Shown in pieces: positions 51,666 through 59,861 of a stretch of 64,000 nt of DNA. Made by a program: the position numbers and the translations under genes. The notes under the pieces were generated by a model, which searched no databases, had not been told where the DNA came from, and worked only from the letters and a program-made list of their open reading frames with translations. How positions within the stretch are numbered: the first letter of the stretch is position 1; every line of letters begins with the position of its first letter. Source of the stretch: DATLFI01 sp035524895 (lineage in GTDB: Bacteria > Acidobacteriota > Thermoanaerobaculia > Multivoradales > Multivoraceae); the NCBI GenBank assembly GCA_035524895.1, contig DATLFI010000265.1:1-64000 (forward strand), in the 5' to 3' direction.

Positions 51666-52433
51666 TCACGCGCTGCCGCCCACTTCGCTGCCGCTGCCGT
51701 CGCCCAGCACGCGCGCCACGACCTCGGCTGGAAAGGCCTCGGCATGCACCCGGCGTCGAGTTTCTCGGTAGGGCCACTCGGTGCCGAGCGGGCGCCAGCC
51801 GTAGCCGTCCAGCAGGAGGGCCTGGGAGAGCTCGACCGCGAGCCGAGGGCTCGCGACTCCCGACTGCTCCAGCGGCGTGTCCGAGCGCATTAGATTCGAG
51901 GCGCCCCAGCGGCCCGCCCACAGCACGAACAGCAGGTCCTCGGGGCAGAGCGGAGAGGGTAGGCGGAGGTCGCCCGCGGCGATTGCCTCGCGGATCACGC
52001 TGGTGCCGAAGCTGACGGCGCGCACGTCGAGCACCTTGAGATCGTCCTGGCGCTCGCGGCTGGTCTTGGCGCGCAGCGATGTCGAGGCAACGAACAGCTC
52101 CACCGGCAGGTCGCGCGGGGCCAGCAGCCCTTCGACCTCGCCGATCGCGAGCATCTTCTCGCGCGGTCGTCCGCGGAAGAGTACCGCCCGCTCGCAGAGC
52201 CTGACGCGGCGCGTCTTGCTCTGGATCGCCAGCGCCAGGAGGATCTCTTCCTTGCAGGGGAAGTGCTTGTAGACCAGCGGCCGCGAGCAGCCCATCCGCT
52301 CCGCGATGAGCTCGATGCCGAAGCCGTCCCAACCCAGCTCCAGGAACGCCTCGCGCGCGATGCAGAGGATCTGCTGGGTCCGAGAAGCCGGAGCTTCGAA
52401 CGTGCTGACTTGCTCGAGCGGGGACGCGCACAT
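51666..52433 (-). CDS. TetR-family transcriptional regulator
   Basis: A 255-residue repressor. ATG 52433 follows GGGGAGGGCAGC. The helix-turn-helix is at residues ~20-62: TQQILCIAREAFLELGWDGFGIELIAERMGCSRPLVYKHFPCKEEIL, a typical TetR N-terminus. The ligand-binding C-terminal part is unconserved. It lies 57 bp upstream of the carboxylesterase gene in the same direction, so it may regulate the two-esterase unit. The C-terminal tail is longer than average. Confidence 0.9.
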   Translation of the reverse strand: MCASPLEQVSTFEAPASRTQQILCIAREAFLELGWDGFGIELIAERMGCSRPLVYKHFPCKEEILLALAIQSKTRRVRLCERAVLFRGRPREKMLAIGEVEGLLAPRDLPVELFVASTSLRAKTSRERQDDLKVLDVRAVSFGTSVIREAIAAGDLRLPSPLCPEDLLFVLWAGRWGASNLMRSDTPLEQSGVASPRLAVELSQALLLDGYGWRPLGTEWPYRETRRRVHAEAFPAEVVARVLGDGSGSEVGGSA

Positions 52434-52602
52434 GCTGCCCTCCCCGAAGGGGATTACCCGTCTAGACACTCGCGAGGTTGGAAAGGTTTACCCTGTCGCG
52501 ATGGTGACGAGTTGTCAAGTCCTGAAAACGGGAGCCAACAGGGACGAAGCTCGAAGCAGATCGGCGATCCGAGTCTGGTGAGTGACAGATTGCCACCGTC
52601 GG

Positions 52603-52617
52603 CCCACGGGCTCCTAG
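52603..52617. repeat. CTAG-repeat copy F, right-end fragment
   Basis: CCCACGGGCTCCTAG, matching one arm of copies C and E. No partner arm is visible. The CTA at 52614-52616 is, on the minus strand, the TAG stop of the HELGH membrane protein. Confidence 0.65.
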
Positions 52618-53540
52618 GCCGAGGGGAAGATGCGCGACCGATTCACCGCGACGAGGTGCGCGGCGAGCGGCGTCGCGAGCACCGTCAGGCAGAAGAGCAC
52701 CGCGACCACGCCCAGGTCGACGCCGAGGAAGTCGTCGGCAAGGCGGCTCAGGTCCATCCAGTGACCGCCTCCCTTTGCTTGCTCGTAGGTGCGGCGGAAG
52801 GCGGCGCTCGCGAGGAGCTGCCAGCCGAAGAGGGCGTCGCTCGCGAGGACGAAGGCCGCGCAGGCTGCGTAGGTGCCGCGCTCGACGGGAGGCCAGTGCA
52901 CCGGCGCCAAAGCGCGGTAGAGGCACACCCCGGCGAGCAGGAGCTCGGCGCCGTGGCCGGCCGCCAGGACCAATGCATCGTGGAGCGGTGAAACCGTCGC
53001 GACCAGGTAGATCGCCCCGAGCGCGCCGGCAGGCCAGCGGGCGCGCGTGTTGCGCAGGTGCCACGCGAGCCAGGCCACTGCGACTGCGGCGAGGTATGCC
53101 AGCGGGGTCGAGCGCCCGAAGTGGATCGACACGCCGCCGCCGTAGGCGAAGTCGAAGACTGGGATCGTCGGGTACCCGAACGCCCATCCCATCGCGGTGT
53201 GTCCGAGCTCGTGGAAGACCACGAGCGCGTAGGAGAGCGCGTAGCGCGTGAAGGGCAGGATCCACCAGCACAGACCCACTACGAGCCCGACGCCGACGGC
53301 GCGGCGATCGAGGCGGGTTGTCTCAGCCACCACGTCGCCGCGCAGCGGCGCGCGCGGGCTCCGCGGCCGGCGTAGTCCGGCCGACACGACGAGTGCCTTC
53401 TCCAGGATCACGCCGCAGGCTGGACACTCTTCGGCACTGCCGATCGCGACGCCGCCCGGGATGGGCGTCGCGAGCGGCGCGGTGCACTTCGGGCACTCGG
53501 TTACCGGGGCCTCGGGCTCGGGGCGGTACAGGGATCTCAT
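52614..53540 (-). CDS. Zinc-ribbon membrane protein with HExxH motif (M50-like)
   Basis: A 308-residue protein. The start at ATG 53540 is favoured because the sequence upstream is not conserved in character. An N-terminal zinc ribbon has Cys16, Cys19, Cys39 and Cys42 (ECPKC, ECPACG). After a basic stretch come at least six membrane segments. The first long one contains FHELGHTAMGW, with His110-Glu111 and His114, like the M50 site-2-protease motif. A second expected metal ligand is not certain; SPLHDALVL is a candidate. It could be an intramembrane metalloprotease or an enzyme-dead relative. The stop TAG falls in a CTAG-repeat fragment. Confidence 0.7.
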   Translation of the reverse strand: MRSLYRPEPEAPVTECPKCTAPLATPIPGGVAIGSAEECPACGVILEKALVVSAGLRRPRSPRAPLRGDVVAETTRLDRRAVGVGLVVGLCWWILPFTRYALSYALVVFHELGHTAMGWAFGYPTIPVFDFAYGGGVSIHFGRSTPLAYLAAVAVAWLAWHLRNTRARWPAGALGAIYLVATVSPLHDALVLAAGHGAELLLAGVCLYRALAPVHWPPVERGTYAACAAFVLASDALFGWQLLASAAFRRTYEQAKGGGHWMDLSRLADDFLGVDLGVVAVLFCLTVLATPLAAHLVAVNRSRIFPSA

Positions 53541-53655
53541 GCCGGGCGTAGCCTTGGACGATGCGGAGCCCGTCCGTCGGGCACTTCCTTCGACGAGAGA
53601 ACTTATCCGGTGGAGCGCCGTACCCACCGTCGATTCGCCTCCGCGGAGATTCCCC

Positions 53656-55074
53656 ATGCCCGAGGGCAGAGAAGCAACGACGATGTTCGTGAACCGGCAG
53701 CGCCGGTGCGGCGCTTCGACGTTGGAGGCGCTGGGCCTGATCGCGGTGGCGATGTTGGATCCGGCGGCGCTGCTGGCGTCGTCCGAGGCGTTCGCGCTGC
53801 GCGGCGCGACGGTGCTGCCGATGAACGGCGCGGCTTCTCAGCCGCGGCAGACCGTGCTCGTGCGCGAGGGACGGATCGAAGCTGTCGGCCCGGCCGGCGT
53901 GGTCGAGATCCCGGATGGGACGCGGATCGTCGATGTGGCCGGCAAGTTCGTGCTCCCCGGTCTCGCCGACCTGCACGTCCACATCAAGCGACCCAACGCC
54001 GATGTCGAACGGCTGCTGGCGCTCTTCCTACGACACGGCGTGACGACGGTGCTCAGCCTCGACGGAGGACCCACCGTGCTTTCTCTCCGTGGGAAGATCG
54101 AATCCGGCTCGCGGCTCGGGCCACGTGTGTTCACGACGGGTCCGATCATTCGGGGCTCGGACACCATGACCCGCGAGGACGGCGAGAGGATCGCGCGCGA
54201 GCAGGTCGCTGCGGGCTACGACTTGCTGAAGGTCTACAACCAGATCTCTGCCGACGGCTACGCGGGGCTCGTCGCCGAGGCGAAGGGGGCACGCGTACCG
54301 GTGATCGGGCACGCGGTGCGCTCGGTGGGCATCGACGGCGCGCTTGCGAACGGCCAGCACATCGCGCACATGGAGGAGCTGGTCTACGGCTACTTCACCT
54401 GGAAGTCGAATGAGCGCGAAGACCTCCCCGAGGACGTGGTGGACCGTCTCGACCTGCTGCTGGATCCCGTCAAGGTTCCCGACCTCGCGCGCCGCGTCGC
54501 CGAGGCGGGGGTCTTCGTGATCCCCAACCTCACCGCCTACCATCACATCCTGCTCCAGGTCGAGGATCTCGACCGCGTGTTGGCGCGGCCCGAGGTTGCA
54601 CTGATGCCTCGGCTCATGACGCAGTCGTGGGTGCGAGAGAAGAACGGCTACACCAACCGCGAGGATCCCGAACGGTTCCGTCGTGGTCTCGGCCGGACGT
54701 TTCCGTTCCTGCAGCAGCTCACCGCCGCGTTCCAGTCCGCCGGAGTGCCGCTGTTGCTGGGTACCGACGTCGGCATTCCGGTGATCGTCGCCGGCACGTC
54801 TGTGCACGACGAGCTCGAGGAGCTGGTGGCCGCCGGTTTGACCCCCGAGCAAGCCCTCGCGACCGCCACCCGCAACCCTGCGCGCTTCCTGGGCCTCGCC
54901 GACGGCGGCACCGTCGAGGTGGGGAAGCGAGCCGACCTGCTGCTCCTGGGCGCCGATCCGCTACTCGACATCCGCAACAGCCGGAGCATCGCGGGCGTCG
55001 TGGTCGCGGGCAGGTTCCTCGACGTCGAGGCGCTCGACGGGCTGCTCGCCGCGAGCGCGAGCCCGCCGCAGTAG
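53656..55074 (+). CDS. Secreted amidohydrolase (imidazolonepropionase/prolidase-like)
   Basis: A 472-residue metal-dependent hydrolase of the amidohydrolase superfamily. ATG 53656 follows GGAGATTCCCC. The N-terminus has a weak signal peptide (EALGLIAVAMLDPAALLASSEAFA). Metal ligands by family are His107 and His109 (GLADLHVHIK), a His in VPVIGHAVR, a His in QHIAHMEEL and Asp371 (LLGTDVGIP). The C-terminal ATRNPARFLGLADGGTVEVGKRADLLLLGADPL is the usual composite domain. It resembles secreted Xaa-Pro dipeptidase-like or lactonase-like amidohydrolases; the substrate is unknown. Confidence 0.9.
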   Translation: MPEGREATTMFVNRQRRCGASTLEALGLIAVAMLDPAALLASSEAFALRGATVLPMNGAASQPRQTVLVREGRIEAVGPAGVVEIPDGTRIVDVAGKFVLPGLADLHVHIKRPNADVERLLALFLRHGVTTVLSLDGGPTVLSLRGKIESGSRLGPRVFTTGPIIRGSDTMTREDGERIAREQVAAGYDLLKVYNQISADGYAGLVAEAKGARVPVIGHAVRSVGIDGALANGQHIAHMEELVYGYFTWKSNEREDLPEDVVDRLDLLLDPVKVPDLARRVAEAGVFVIPNLTAYHHILLQVEDLDRVLARPEVALMPRLMTQSWVREKNGYTNREDPERFRRGLGRTFPFLQQLTAAFQSAGVPLLLGTDVGIPVIVAGTSVHDELEELVAAGLTPEQALATATRNPARFLGLADGGTVEVGKRADLLLLGADPLLDIRNSRSIAGVVVAGRFLDVEALDGLLAASASPPQ

Positions 55075-55176
55075 GGGTCCACGCGGGCCGGCTAGCATCG
55101 TCACGCCGTGAGCAGCGCTCCGCAGCGGATGGGCCCTCGCTCCACGATCCCTCGATCGCCGCCAGGGGCCGCGTAG

Positions 55177-56046
55177 GTGGACCTGGTGGTCCTCGCTGCG
55201 GGAATCGGCAGCCGGTTCGGCGGCGACAAGCAGCTCGTCGCGGTCGGTCCCGGCGTCGAGACGCTTCTCGACTACACGCTCTTCGACGCGGCCCGAGCCG
55301 GCTTCGCGCGTGCGGTGCTGGTGGTGCGTCCCGAGATGGATGACGGCTTCCGCCGGTGCGCCGAAGCTCGGTACCGCGGGCGGATCGCCGTGCAGGTCGT
55401 GGAGCAGACACTGGAAGCGTCTCCTTTGGGCGGCGGCGAGCCGCCGCTCGGGCGGCACAAGCCTTGGGGCACCGCTCACGCCGTTCTGGCTGCCGAGCAG
55501 GCGGTGCGCGGTCCCTTCGCGGTGGTCAACGCCGACGACTTCTACGGCGCGGAGGCGTTCGAGGCGGCAGCGCGGTTCCTGCGCGAAGGCCCGACCGCGT
55601 CCGGGTCGCCGGCCTGGGCGCTCGCGGCCTATCGCCTCGGTGACACGCTCTCGAAGGAGGGCGCGGTGAACCGCGCTCTCTGCCGCGTCGACGACGCGGG
55701 GTGCCTGGTCGACTTGCAGGAGCGTTCCTTGGGCATGCCGGATGCCGCAGGCGAGGGCGACTCGCTGGTGTCCATGAACTTCTGGTGCTTCGATCGAACC
55801 GTGTTCGACCTGCTGCGTACCGGTTTCGCCGACTTCGTCGCGACCGCCGACCTGCAGCACGACGAGTACCGCTTGCCCGATGCGCTACGAGCCGGGATCG
55901 CGCGGCGTAAGGCGCGCGTGCGGTTGCTGCGCCACGGCGGTCGCTGGTTCGGCCTGACCTACCCGCAGGACGTCGCGATCGTGCGCGAGCGGTTGCGGCG
56001 ACTCGTCGAGCAGGGACGCTACCCGGCGAGTCTCTGGGCGCGTTGA
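55177..56046 (+). CDS. Nucleotidyltransferase-family protein (NTP_transferase type)
   Basis: A 289-residue cytoplasmic protein starting at GTG 55177. The nucleotide-binding signature is LVVLAAGIGSRFGGDKQL, as in sugar-1-phosphate nucleotidyltransferases and MobA-like proteins. Further on are PWGTAHAVLAAEQAVRGPFAVVNADDFYG, with the metal-binding Asp pair, and SMNFWCFDRTVFDLL. The length is that of short RmlA-type enzymes. The sugar and base are not predictable. Its last 28 bases overlap the 3' end of the convergent symporter gene. Confidence 0.85.
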   Translation: MDLVVLAAGIGSRFGGDKQLVAVGPGVETLLDYTLFDAARAGFARAVLVVRPEMDDGFRRCAEARYRGRIAVQVVEQTLEASPLGGGEPPLGRHKPWGTAHAVLAAEQAVRGPFAVVNADDFYGAEAFEAAARFLREGPTASGSPAWALAAYRLGDTLSKEGAVNRALCRVDDAGCLVDLQERSLGMPDAAGEGDSLVSMNFWCFDRTVFDLLRTGFADFVATADLQHDEYRLPDALRAGIARRKARVRLLRHGGRWFGLTYPQDVAIVRERLRRLVEQGRYPASLWAR

Positions 56047-57791
56047 CTTCGCAACAGGCGCCAGAGCCCCGTTCCGCTCGCCACCAGGACCGCTAGCCAT
56101 AGCCCGGCGAGGAACGTGCGGCCGTAGAGCGCGCTGCCCGTGCCGAACAGCGCGGCGTACACCGCCGTGCAGCCCAGAGCCCAGGCCAGGAACGCCTGGG
56201 GCAGGCTGTCGGGCGAAGGCGGTAGGCCGGTCTCGGCGCGCACTTGGCGCCAGCCTGGGCCGGCCGGGCGCACCTGCTCGTAGAACGAGCGCAGCGTCGC
56301 GGCGTCCGTCGGCGGCGAGAGGAACGCGACAGCGAGCCACACCGTGGTGGTCACGGCGACCGAGAGCAAGAGCGCGTGGTGCGCCGCGATGGTGAAGCCC
56401 TGCCGTTGCGCGACCAGCAGCCCGGTGGCGATCACGAACGAGCTCGTCATCGCGGCGATCTCGCACCAGGCGTTGACCCGCCACCAGAACCAGCGCAGCA
56501 GGTAGAGCAGCCCGGTTCCCGCACCGATCGACAGCAACAGCGTGAAGGTCTGGCTGGCGGTGTCGAGCAGCAGCGACACCAGCGAAGCCGCGACCACCAG
56601 CAGCACCGTGGTGACGCGTCCGACCGCCACGTAGTGGCGCTCGGCGGCCCCCGGACGCAGGAAGCGACGGTAGAGGTCGTGGACGAGGTAGCTCGAGCCC
56701 CAGTTGAGGTGGGTGGAGATCGTCGACACGTAGGCCGCGAACAGACCCGCGACCAGGAGCCCGAGGGCACCGTGCGGCAGACGCGTGAGCATGGCGGGAT
56801 AGGCGAGGTCGTGTCCGATCAGCCGCGCGTCGACATCGGGCAGGGCCCGCGCGATGTCGTCGAGGCTGGGGAAGACCAGCAGCGAGGAGAGCGCCACGAG
56901 CAGCCACGGCCAGGGGCGAAGGGCGTAGTGCGCGACGTTGAAGAGCAGGGTGCCGGCGAGGGCGTCGCGCTCGCTGCGCGCGGCCAGCATGCGCTGCGCG
57001 ATGTAGCTGCCTCCGCCCGGCTCCGCGCCCGGGTACCACACCGACCACCACTGCACGGTGAGCGGGATGACGAAGACCGCCAGCGCCACGTCCCAGCGGC
57101 CGAAGTCGGGCAGCAAGGCGCGGGTCGCGGGATCCACGCGCTCGACCAGGCCGGCCAGGCCGCCGACCTCGGGCTGACGCAGAGCGAACCAAGCCGCGGT
57201 GATCGAGCCGGCCATCGCGATGCCGAACTGCACCAGGTCGGTGACCAGCACGCCCCAGAGCCCGCTGGTGGCGGCAAAGACCACGCTGATGGCGCCGCAC
57301 ACGATGAGCGTTCTCTCCACCGGCCAGCCGAGGAGGGCGCTCGAGATCTTGGCGGCGGCGAGGTTGACTGCGGCCATGATCACGCAGTTGAAGAACAGCC
57401 CGAGATACACCGCGCGGAAGCCGCGAACCACCGTGGCGGCGCGACCGCTGTAGCGCAGCTCGTAGAGCTCGAGATCGGTGAGCACTCCGGAGCGTCGCCA
57501 CAGCCGCGCGTAGAAGAACACGGTGGCCATGCCGGTCAGCAGGAATGCCCACCACACCCAGTTGCCGGCGACCCCGCCCTCGCGCACCAGGTTGGTGACC
57601 AGGTTCGGGGTGTCGGTGCTGAAAGTCGTGGCGACCATCGACACGCCGACCAGCCACCACGGCGCGGCCCGACCCGAGGTGAAGAACTCCACGGCGCTCG
57701 AGCCGGCGCGGCGAGCCAGGAACAGCGCGGGCAGGAACGACAGCCCGAGCAGGATCGCGACCAGCGTCCAGTCCAACGCGTCGAGTCGCAT
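56019..57791 (-). CDS. Sodium:solute symporter (SSS family)
   Basis: A 590-residue inner-membrane Na+/solute cotransporter. It begins directly with a helix (LDALDWTLVAILLGLSFLPALF), and about 13-14 helices follow. The motif FFTSGRAAPWWLVGVSMVATTFSTDTPNLVTNLVREGG contains the Na+-binding Ser/Thr region typical of SSS proteins. Its start codon overlaps the stop of the upstream Gfo/Idh/MocA gene (TGATG at 57789-57793), so both are made from one mRNA with coupled translation. The pair probably imports and oxidises the same compound. Confidence 0.92.
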   Translation of the reverse strand: MRLDALDWTLVAILLGLSFLPALFLARRAGSSAVEFFTSGRAAPWWLVGVSMVATTFSTDTPNLVTNLVREGGVAGNWVWWAFLLTGMATVFFYARLWRRSGVLTDLELYELRYSGRAATVVRGFRAVYLGLFFNCVIMAAVNLAAAKISSALLGWPVERTLIVCGAISVVFAATSGLWGVLVTDLVQFGIAMAGSITAAWFALRQPEVGGLAGLVERVDPATRALLPDFGRWDVALAVFVIPLTVQWWSVWYPGAEPGGGSYIAQRMLAARSERDALAGTLLFNVAHYALRPWPWLLVALSSLLVFPSLDDIARALPDVDARLIGHDLAYPAMLTRLPHGALGLLVAGLFAAYVSTISTHLNWGSSYLVHDLYRRFLRPGAAERHYVAVGRVTTVLLVVAASLVSLLLDTASQTFTLLLSIGAGTGLLYLLRWFWWRVNAWCEIAAMTSSFVIATGLLVAQRQGFTIAAHHALLLSVAVTTTVWLAVAFLSPPTDAATLRSFYEQVRPAGPGWRQVRAETGLPPSPDSLPQAFLAWALGCTAVYAALFGTGSALYGRTFLAGLWLAVLVASGTGLWRLLRSQRAQRLAG

Positions 57792-59158
57792 CAGCCGCGG
57801 GTCTCCGGTTCGACGATGCGAAGCGGCGGCGTCGTGCGCCAGCGACCACGCGTGAAGTCGGGCACGTCGACGGTGCGGCTGCGCGAGGCCACCGAGCGTT
57901 CGGTGAGCTCCGCGATCGCGCTCCAGGACGCCGCGTCGTAGACGTTTTGGTCGGTAGGCCAGCCGTTTCGGAGACAGACCACCAGACGCCAGTCCTCCAG
58001 GAAATCCATGCCGCCGTGGCCCAAGGTGGCGCTGCGCGAGCGCTCCCAGCGCCATAGCGGGTGCTCGTGCTGCTCGTACCAGCGGTCGAGCGGCTCCCAT
58101 GCGTGCTCGCCCGGAGTCGAGCCCTCGACGTGGATGCGGTCGGGCCAGCCCTGCATCAGGCCGCGGGTGCCCTGGAGCATGCCGATGCGGCTGTAGGGAC
58201 GCGGGAGGTTGGTGTCGTGCACCAGGTAGATGGTCTGCCCGCGCACGGTCTGCAGCAAGGTGACGTTGACGTCACCGAGCACGTAGCGCTCCTCCCGCCG
58301 CGGATCGTCGGCGGCGAGGTGCTCCTGCTGCCAGAGCTGCAGCCCCCGCGAGGGCGAGCTCATCGAGACCAGGAAGTCGAGCTGGTTGCCGCGGTTGATG
58401 TCGAGACACTGCGCGATCGGGCCCAGCCCGTGCGTGGGGTAGAGGTTGCCGTTGCGGCGCATCGAGTGCGCTCGCCGCCACAGCCCCTCGCCCTTTGTCG
58501 AGAACTTGATGCCGCGAAGGTCGTGGGAGTAGGCGCACTCGGCGTGGAGCAGCTCGCCGAACACCCCCTGCCGCACGAGGTTCAGCATCAGCGACTCGCG
58601 CCGGTCGTAGCAGCAGTTCTCCATCATCACGCAGTGCCGCGCTCGCCGCTCTGCGGTCTCGACGAGCTGCCAGCACTCGTCGACGGTGACCGCGGCTGGT
58701 ACCTCGGTCGCGGCGTGCTTGCCGTGCTCCATCGCCGCCACGCACACCGGCACGTGCCACTCCCAGGGCGTGGCGGTGAACACCAGGTCGACGTCCTGTT
58801 CGGCGCACAGTCGCTCGAAGTCGCGCGGTCCGCGGTCGTAGCCGAGAGGCTGAGGCTGTCCGGCTTCGACCACACGCTGCTGCGCGCGCGCGACCTTCTC
58901 GGGCACGATGTCGCACACCGCGCGGATCTCGACGCCCTCGATCGACAGGAAGTTCTCGAGGTGCACCGAGCCCATGCCGCCGATGCCGACCATTCCGAGG
59001 CGCACGCGCTCGAGCGGGGGAGCGGCGAGGAGTGTCGTCTCGGAGGCGAGCGCGGCCGGCGCTGGGACACCGGCACCGCGAACCTGCTGCCCGATCGCGG
59101 AGGCGCCGAGCGCGGCAGCGGCGGTCTGGAGGAGCTCGCGACGAGTCCGCTCGTTCAT
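57791..59158 (-). CDS. Tat-exported Gfo/Idh/MocA-family oxidoreductase
   Basis: A 455-residue dehydrogenase with a twin-arginine-like signal (RTRRELLQTAAAALGASAIG). The Rossmann domain (RLGMVGIGGMGSVHLENFLS) is followed by VFTATPWEWHVPVCVAAMEHGKHAATEVPAAV; here the usual EKP is replaced by TEVP, as in the exported GFO/IDH 'glycosyl hydrolase 109'-like group. The sequence later has a ligand-like MENCCYDRRESLMLNLVRQGVFGELLHAECAYSHD. This resembles GH109 alpha-N-acetylgalactosaminidases, which use NAD+ transiently. That would be a hydrolase rather than a net oxidoreductase. It is coupled to the symporter gene. Confidence 0.85.
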   Translation of the reverse strand: MNERTRRELLQTAAAALGASAIGQQVRGAGVPAPAALASETTLLAAPPLERVRLGMVGIGGMGSVHLENFLSIEGVEIRAVCDIVPEKVARAQQRVVEAGQPQPLGYDRGPRDFERLCAEQDVDLVFTATPWEWHVPVCVAAMEHGKHAATEVPAAVTVDECWQLVETAERRARHCVMMENCCYDRRESLMLNLVRQGVFGELLHAECAYSHDLRGIKFSTKGEGLWRRAHSMRRNGNLYPTHGLGPIAQCLDINRGNQLDFLVSMSSPSRGLQLWQQEHLAADDPRREERYVLGDVNVTLLQTVRGQTIYLVHDTNLPRPYSRIGMLQGTRGLMQGWPDRIHVEGSTPGEHAWEPLDRWYEQHEHPLWRWERSRSATLGHGGMDFLEDWRLVVCLRNGWPTDQNVYDAASWSAIAELTERSVASRSRTVDVPDFTRGRWRTTPPLRIVEPETRG

Positions 59159-59316
59159 GGGTGAGGGGATTGCTGGTCGGCGATTCGCCGGGGTGCGAGC
59201 GAGTGTACCCTCAGTCCGAGGGCGGGCTGGGGCTAGGATTCTTGGTGCCAGCGGAGCTTGCCAAGAAGCCGCTCGCCGAGCTGCCTCGCCTCGAGCTCCA
59301 CTGCCAGGAGCCAGCC

Positions 59317-59784
59317 ATGCCGCAACCATTCTTCGCGCTCGTCCTTGCGCTCACGCTGGGTGCCAGCCCGGCCGCCGTCCCGCCGGCGGCGGAGCAACTC
59401 GACGAGGAAGGCTTCCGCAACCTGCTCGACCGTCTCGCGCGGGCGTGGCACGAGGGGGACTCCGCGCTCGCCGCGGGCTGCTTCACGGAGGACGCCGTGT
59501 ACGTGGAGCCGCCGCGCAAGCAGCTCTACGTCGGACGCGAGTCGTTGTTCCGGTTCTTCGGCGGGGCTGCGGGTCGTCCGGGCGAGATGTCGATGACGTG
59601 GCGTAACGTCGTGTTCGACCCGCGGCAACAGTTGGGGATGGGCGAGTTCAGCTTCGCCTATGGCAGTCAGGTCCACGGCGTCGCCGTGATCCGAGTCGAG
59701 TCGGGCCTGATCGACCAGTGGCGCGAGTACTGGTACGAGTCAGAGCTTCCCTGGAAGGAGTTCGTGGAGCCAGGTGTGCCCTAG
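59317..59784 (+). CDS. Secreted SnoaL/NTF2-like protein
   Basis: A 155-residue exported protein. CAGGAGCC precedes ATG 59317. The signal peptide is FFALVLALTLGASPAAVPPA. The mature domain (LLDRLARAWHEGDSALAAGCFTEDAVYVEPPRKQLYVGRESLFRFF, ending GLIDQWREYWYESELPWKEF) is a cone-shaped NTF2-like fold, as in SnoaL and ketosteroid isomerase families. A catalytic role cannot be assumed. The TAG stop (59782-59784) is inside the left CTAG end of repeat copy D. Confidence 0.85.
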   Translation: MPQPFFALVLALTLGASPAAVPPAAEQLDEEGFRNLLDRLARAWHEGDSALAAGCFTEDAVYVEPPRKQLYVGRESLFRFFGGAAGRPGEMSMTWRNVVFDPRQQLGMGEFSFAYGSQVHGVAVIRVESGLIDQWREYWYESELPWKEFVEPGVP

Positions 59785-59842
59785 CAGCCCGTGGTGAAAC
59801 CCCCGCGCGCAGCCTCGCGCGGGTTTCACCACGGGCAGCTAG
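59781..59842. repeat. CTAG-repeat copy D, 62 bp, short palindromic form
   Basis: Inverted arms beginning CTAGC(A/T)GCCCGTGGTGAAACC (21 of 22 positions match) enclose an 18-base GC-rich centre. No middle module of copies B and C is left. As RNA this is a long stable hairpin directly at the stop codon of the SnoaL-like gene. The sequence GTAGGAGCCCG just after it (59848-59858) resembles a further partial end. Confidence 0.85.
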
Positions 59843-59861
59843 ACTCGTAGGAGCCCGTTCG

